From an uncultured Paracoccaceae bacterium (GTDB taxonomy: Bacteria; Pseudomonadota; Alphaproteobacteria; Rhodobacterales; Rhodobacteraceae), in assembly GCA_947489705.1 (NCBI GenBank), contig CANLEQ010000013.1, positions 1-64,000 on the forward strand: a DNA stretch of 64,000 nt, read 5' to 3'. Within the stretch, counting starts at the first letter, position 1, and each line of letters starts with the position of its first letter. A program made the position numbers and the translations under genes. Shown one piece after another: positions 62,767 through 64,000 of the stretch. Under the pieces are notes generated by a model. That model saw nothing but the letters and a program-made list of their open reading frames with translations. It was not told the DNA's origin and made no database searches.

Positions 62767-64000
62767 ATGGAAGTTGCCACGCTTTTCGGGCTTGTCATCG
62801 GGTTGCTGTTCCTCGGCGTGCCGATCGCCATCGCGCTCGGGTTCAGCTCGACGCTGTTCCTGCTGGTCCTGTCGGACACGTCGCTCGCCTCCATCGCGCA
62901 GAGCTTCTACCAGGCGATGGCCGGGCATTACACGCTCCTCGCGATCCCGTTCTTCATCCTCGCCTCGTCCTTTATGTCGACGGGCGGCGTGGCGCGGCGG
63001 ATCATCCGGTTCTCCATCGCCATCGTCGGGCATCTTCCCGGCGGGCTCGCCATCGCGGGGGTGTTCGCCTGCATGATGTTCGCGGCCCTCTCGGGATCGT
63101 CGCCGGCGACCGTCGTGGCCATCGGCTCGATCGTCATCGCCGGCATGCGGCAGGTCGGCTACAGCCGTGACTTCGCGGCGGGGGTGATCTGCAACGCCGG
63201 GACGCTCGGCATCCTGATCCCGCCCTCGATCGTCATGGTCGTCTACGCCTCGGCCACGGACGTCTCGGTGGGCCGGATGTTCCTCGCGGGCGTCATACCG
63301 GGGCTTCTGGCGGGCTTGATGCTGATGGCCGCGATCTTCGGCATCGCCGTCCTGCGCAACCTGCCGCGCGGCGACTGGATGGGCTGGGGCGAGGTCTGGG
63401 CCTCGGGGCGCGACGCGATGTGGGGGCTCTTTCTCATCGTCATCATCCTCGGCGGGATCTATGGCGGGATCTTCACGCCCACCGAGGCCGCCGCGGTCGC
63501 CGCGGTCTATGCCTTCGTCATCGCGACCTTCGTCTATCGCGACATGGGCCCCCTCGCCGCCGGCGCGGCAGGCAGCCCCGCCATGTCCGCCCTGGTCGAG
63601 GAGGGGAGCCTTTCGGCCGCCCGCGCGCCCGAGGCCCCGCGCCACTATACCCTGCGGGAAAGGCCCTGGGCGCTCGTGACCGCGTTCTTCCACCGCGACA
63701 CGCGCGACACCCTCTTCGAGGCGGGCAAGCTCACCGTGACGCTGATGTTCATCATCGCCAACGCGCTGATCCTCAAGCACGTCCTGACCGACGAGCAGAT
63801 CCCGCAGCATATCGCGGGGGTGATGCTCGATGCGGGCTTCGGGCCGGTGATGTTCCTCGTGATGGTCAACATCATCCTGCTGATCGGCGGGCAGTTCATG
63901 GAGCCATCGGGGCTCATCGTCATCGTGGCGCCCCTGGTCTTTCCGATCGCGATCGAGCTCGGGATCGACCCGATCCATCTCGGGATCATCATGGTCGTCA
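62767..64000 (+). CDS. dctM: TRAP transporter large permease DctM, partial (runs off right edge)
   Basis: The N-terminal 411 residues of the large permease are in the window; the end lies beyond 64000. Helical segments include LFGLVIGLLFLGVPIAIALGFSSTLFLLVL, MMFAALSGSSPATVVAIGSIVIAGM and GTLGILIPPSIVMVVYASAT. The family loop ALSGSSPATVVAIGS is intact. Residues about 250-300 form a hydrophilic insert (GAAGSPAMSALVEEGSLSAARAPEAP) not common in the first TRAP permease. It completes the dctPQM operon. Confidence 0.9.
   Translation, partial: MEVATLFGLVIGLLFLGVPIAIALGFSSTLFLLVLSDTSLASIAQSFYQAMAGHYTLLAIPFFILASSFMSTGGVARRIIRFSIAIVGHLPGGLAIAGVFACMMFAALSGSSPATVVAIGSIVIAGMRQVGYSRDFAAGVICNAGTLGILIPPSIVMVVYASATDVSVGRMFLAGVIPGLLAGLMLMAAIFGIAVLRNLPRGDWMGWGEVWASGRDAMWGLFLIVIILGGIYGGIFTPTEAAAVAAVYAFVIATFVYRDMGPLAAGAAGSPAMSALVEEGSLSAARAPEAPRHYTLRERPWALVTAFFHRDTRDTLFEAGKLTVTLMFIIANALILKHVLTDEQIPQHIAGVMLDAGFGPVMFLVMVNIILLIGGQFMEPSGLIVIVAPLVFPIAIELGIDPIHLGIIMVV

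Overview
The window is high-GC bacterial chromosome (roughly two thirds G+C over most of its length). The gene families and their order point to an alphaproteobacterium of the Rhodobacteraceae (Roseobacter/Rhodobacter type). Supporting signs are a class I PHB cluster with PhaR and phasin, a CysG-DUF2849-CysI-CysH-DUF934-Fpr sulfite operon, tatABC, XdhC with a MoeA-like partner, two TRAP transporters, and LdtR-type and Lrp regulators. This assignment is inferred from family resemblance and synteny, not from a database search. Nearly all of the window is core chromosome, densely packed with many 1-4 nt start/stop overlaps.

Layout. 1-123: end of an IS3-family (IS2-like) insertion sequence running off the left edge. 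124-1013: no intact gene, but a decayed IS1182-type transposase. 1-7.4 kb: HupE/UreJ and DUF4198 pair, aspartate aminotransferase, sdhE, a MarR-type regulator, gloA, thyX and a conspicuously AT-rich orphan membrane protein. 7.4-11 kb: cspA, an ArsC/Spx-like protein, thrS (TTG start) and an alpha/beta hydrolase. 11-15.6 kb: PHB metabolism, phaZ and phaC divergent, then phaP and phaR, with CTGC-N3-GCAG operators in front of phaZ/phaC and phaP. 15.6-20.5 kb: glutamine synthetase-like protein, class I glutamine amidotransferase, apt and mtnP (MTA/adenine salvage), a flavin reductase and a GNAT enzyme. 20.5-25.6 kb: EcsC protein, ptsP, lysC, PsiE-like protein. 25.6-30 kb: TRAP transporter operon preceded by an aldo/keto reductase and a flavin reductase. 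30.3-32.9 kb: tatABC coupled to a DUF815 ATPase. 32.9-36.3 kb: NlpD-like lipoprotein, pcm, surE, SDR. 36.4-48 kb: purF, a lysE/lrp pair, cvpA, radA, a membrane protein, alr, MBL hydrolase, dnaB, pyrE, pyrC. 48.2-54.7 kb: acidic OmpA-like protein, XdhC and MoeA-like pair, membrane-anchored EEP hydrolase, infC (AUC start), acidic lipoprotein. 54.7-60.8 kb: assimilatory sulfite-reduction operon and divergent Lrp regulator. 61-64 kb: DctPQM TRAP transporter, with dctM cut by the right edge.

Functional links. MtnP releases adenine, which Apt recycles. PhaR operators tie polymer synthesis, breakdown and granule coat together. CysG makes siroheme for CysI, CysH supplies sulfite, and Fpr may supply electrons. 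I saw no CRISPR array, tRNA or rRNA gene, or prophage. The less ordinary items are the AT-rich orphan next to thyX, the phased GAAC-N4-GTTC dyads in front of the cys operon, the inverted dispersed repeats between pyrC and pyrE, the AUC-started infC, and the Tat-linked ATPase. None of them amounts to proof of an undescribed system.
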